From Burkholderiales bacterium (lineage in GTDB: Bacteria > Pseudomonadota > Gammaproteobacteria > Burkholderiales > Casimicrobiaceae), in the NCBI GenBank assembly GCA_031277445.1, contig JAITMH010000183.1, positions 1-8,348 on the forward strand: 8,348 nucleotides of DNA, in the 5' to 3' direction. Made by a program: the position numbers and the translations under genes. The notes beneath the pieces were generated by a model. It ran no database searches. It saw only the letters and a list, made by a program, of their open reading frames with translations, and was not told the origin of the DNA. Below are positions 7,245 through 8,348 of this stretch, piece after piece; the first letter of the stretch is position 1; every line of letters starts with the position of its first letter.

Positions 7245-7271
7245 AAAAAGGACGGAATCACCGTCCTTTTT
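7245..7271 (-). terminator. Intrinsic terminator after the cytochrome unit
   Basis: A perfect 11-bp inverted repeat (AAAAAGGACGG / CCGTCCTTTTT) with a 5-nt loop, 30 nt after the monohaem cytochrome stop. On the minus strand the stem runs into TTTTTCTATTTT, a good U-tract. The symmetric A/T ends would also allow termination on the plus strand, though no plus-strand gene is present. It lies only 23 nt before the cmk start. Confidence 0.88.
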
Positions 7272-7301
7272 CGCTCATTGAAGCAACTGAAGTAACGCCA
7301 A

Positions 7302-7589
7302 TTATTTATGGCTCAGCGCATATTCGACGATTGCATTAAGCTCGTCGTCGGTCGCCGCCACTTTCATATGACCCTGACCGTCTTTAAGTTTCTTGGCGAT
7401 CACCGGCACCGCTTCTTTCGTGTATTTCGCCGACAGCTCTTTGTAGCTTGGGCCCATTTTCTTGGCTTCGATAGCATGGCAGTTCAGGCAATTCTTGCTC
7501 TTCAACAAAGCAGCCCCATCCTGCGCCGAAACCGCGCTCACTGACAGTAGCGCTCCGGTCGCCACCAACACCATCATTTTCAACTTCAT
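7302..7589 (-). CDS. Periplasmic monohaem cytochrome c (class I, c551/NirM-like)
   Basis: A small exported electron carrier of 95 residues. A Sec signal peptide (KLKMMVLVATGALLSVSA) is followed by a likely cut after VSA (residues 20-22), leaving about 73 residues. The single haem site CLNCH is at 34-38. The stretch CHAIEAKKMGPSYKELSAKY closely follows Pseudomonas c551 (CHAIDTKMVGPAYKDVAAKF), with the Gly-Pro of class I cytochromes at 46-47. The likely axial ligand is Met75 in GHMKV; the usual WGPxPMPPN ligand loop is shortened and lacks its Trp and Pro residues. The C-terminal helix DDELNAIVEYALSHK is normal. The start ATG at 7589 has a strong AAGGAGA 5 nt upstream. It lies 60 nt after the tetrahaem cytochrome gene and is followed by a terminator, so the two form a unit. 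The electron acceptor is unknown. Confidence 0.93.
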   Translation of the reverse strand: MKLKMMVLVATGALLSVSAVSAQDGAALLKSKNCLNCHAIEAKKMGPSYKELSAKYTKEAVPVIAKKLKDGQGHMKVAATDDELNAIVEYALSHK

Positions 7590-7606
7590 GCTTTCTCCTT
7601 TTCCGT

Positions 7607-7620
7607 GCGCCTGATGGCGC
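7607..7620 (-). promoter_or_regulatory. GC-rich hairpin before the monohaem cytochrome gene
   Basis: A perfect 5-bp stem GCGCC / GGCGC with an ATCA loop between the tetrahaem and monohaem genes, ending about 8 nt before the AAGGAGA ribosome site. With no T-tract it is not a terminator. It might protect the downstream message from 3'-5' decay or tune the ratio of the two proteins. Confidence 0.3.
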
Positions 7621-7649
7621 GAGTCAACAAAACTATTCTATGGCCCGCC

Positions 7650-8162
7650 TCATTCTTCCGGCGCTTTGTGAGCCAGGCCTTTGTGGCAGTCTATACAAAT
7701 CTGCCCGGACTCCAGCACACCGACGTGAAAGTCTCTGAGAAACTCTTTTTCCGGGTTGTTGATCGTGTCCATGAAATGACAATTCTTGCATTCCTGCGCA
7801 CCGTTGGCTCTCATCCGCGCCCATTCTCTCTCAGCCAATTTCAGGCGTCTGGCTTCGAATTTTTCGGGCGTGTTGATCGTGCCGGTAATGTGCGCGAAAA
7901 CCTCACCGGAAGCCCTCATCTTTCTCATGAGACCCGGAACAAGCTCTTTCGGCATGTGGCAATCGGAACATCCCACGCGAACGCCGTACTCGTTGGAATA
8001 ATGCTTGGACTCCATCCACTCTTTACCCGCGTCAGGAAGGTGACACGACAAGCAGAACTCATTCGTATTGGTCGAACTCAACGCGAATTTCATCGTTCCC
8101 AGTCCTATCGCACCAACAGCAATTCCAACAATCAACCACAACAATACAATCTTTTTCTTCAT
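7650..8162 (-). CDS. NapC/NirT-family tetrahaem cytochrome c, membrane quinol dehydrogenase
   Basis: Members of this family take electrons from membrane quinol and hand them to periplasmic reductases or small cytochromes. From the ATG at 8162 the protein has 170 residues. It has one N-terminal membrane anchor at about 5-24 (IVLLWLIVGIAVGAIGLG) and a periplasmic domain with four CxxCH haem sites at 37-41, 65-69, 125-129 and 156-160. Family landmarks are SKHYSNEYGVRVGCSDCHMP, EREWARMRANGAQECKNCH and the terminal CIDCHKGLAHKAP with its conserved His165. The start was chosen for AGAAGGGA about 8 nt upstream and because the anchor begins at once. The frame stays open upstream to the window edge, with other starts at 8198 (ATG) and 8255 (GTG). 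The first haem site reads CLSCHLP, without the CxxCHxM Met of NrfH. No Nap, Nrf or Nir catalytic gene is in the window. Confidence 0.93.
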   Translation of the reverse strand: MKKKIVLLWLIVGIAVGAIGLGTMKFALSSTNTNEFCLSCHLPDAGKEWMESKHYSNEYGVRVGCSDCHMPKELVPGLMRKMRASGEVFAHITGTINTPEKFEARRLKLAEREWARMRANGAQECKNCHFMDTINNPEKEFLRDFHVGVLESGQICIDCHKGLAHKAPEE

Positions 8163-8272
8163 TGAAACATTCCCTTCTTGTAACGAACTGTTCATGTATT
8201 CAGCCGCCTGACCTGTTCTATCTGTCACACGTCTCCGGTACCCAATAAGTCGCACGATCCTGGTGCGCGCTA

Positions 8273-8301
8273 CAAACCAACGCCACAGCGTTTTGCGTTT
8301 G
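8273..8301. other. Compound hairpin upstream of the tetrahaem cytochrome
   Basis: Outer arms CAAAC (8273-8277) and GTTTG (8297-8301) enclose a perfect inner stem AACGC / GCGTT (8279-8283, 8288-8292) with a 4-nt loop. A second 5-bp stem, CGCAC / GTGCG, lies at 8251-8267. No T-tract follows on the minus strand, so neither is an evident terminator. The 186 bases upstream of the gene hold no clear promoter. Confidence 0.3.
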
Positions 8302-8348
8302 GGCGATGTTAATCGAAGCTTGCGGTCATTCGCCCACCTATTTCTGAT

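Noticed and set aside
7605..8165. A 186-residue plus-strand ORF opposite the tetrahaem cytochrome
   Set aside because: The four CxxCH sites and the membrane anchor on the minus strand explain this region fully.

Overview
The window reads as ordinary chromosome from a Gram-negative proteobacterium, most likely a betaproteobacterium (Rhodocyclales or Nitrosomonadales type). The basis is the gene order cmk-rpsA-ihfB-lapA-lapB followed by a UDP-glucose dehydrogenase and a stand-alone heptose kinase (rfaE1), the betaproteobacterial style of the S1 and IHF-beta sequences, and a NapC/NirT plus c551-type cytochrome pair typical of respiratory, often denitrifying, members of that class. The exact genus cannot be fixed from the sequence alone. 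All nine genes lie on the minus strand, so transcription runs from right to left.

Right part (about 7245-8348): a small respiratory unit. A membrane-anchored tetrahaem cytochrome of the NapC/NirT family (7650-8162) is followed by a periplasmic monohaem cytochrome resembling c551/NirM (7302-7589). A clear 11-bp hairpin terminator (7245-7271) ends the unit. The plausible role is to take electrons from the quinol pool and pass them to a periplasmic reductase that is not in this window.

Middle part (4370-7221): a housekeeping block with cytidylate kinase (cmk), ribosomal protein S1 (rpsA, six S1 domains) and IHF beta (ihfB). The usual upstream neighbour aroA is absent. The cytochrome unit sits in its place.

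Left part (44-4245): an envelope/lipopolysaccharide block. LapA and LapB are inner-membrane factors that control LPS synthesis and assembly, Ugd makes UDP-glucuronate, and RfaE1 phosphorylates heptose-7-phosphate for ADP-heptose. A good sigma70-type promoter with a dyad over its -10 box lies just after rfaE1 and points out of the window.

The gaps around ugd and lapA are unusually rich in small repeats: TTTAACC-led inverted repeats with 9-nt periodicity, a CGCAGAAT inverted repeat, and a TCAGGGA-type degenerate repeat that starts at or within a few bases of the stop codons of ihfB, lapB and ugd. I found no CRISPR array, tRNA, rRNA, transposase or phage gene. The window holds no convincing new multi-gene system. 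The repeat architecture and the cytochrome pair are its most distinctive parts.
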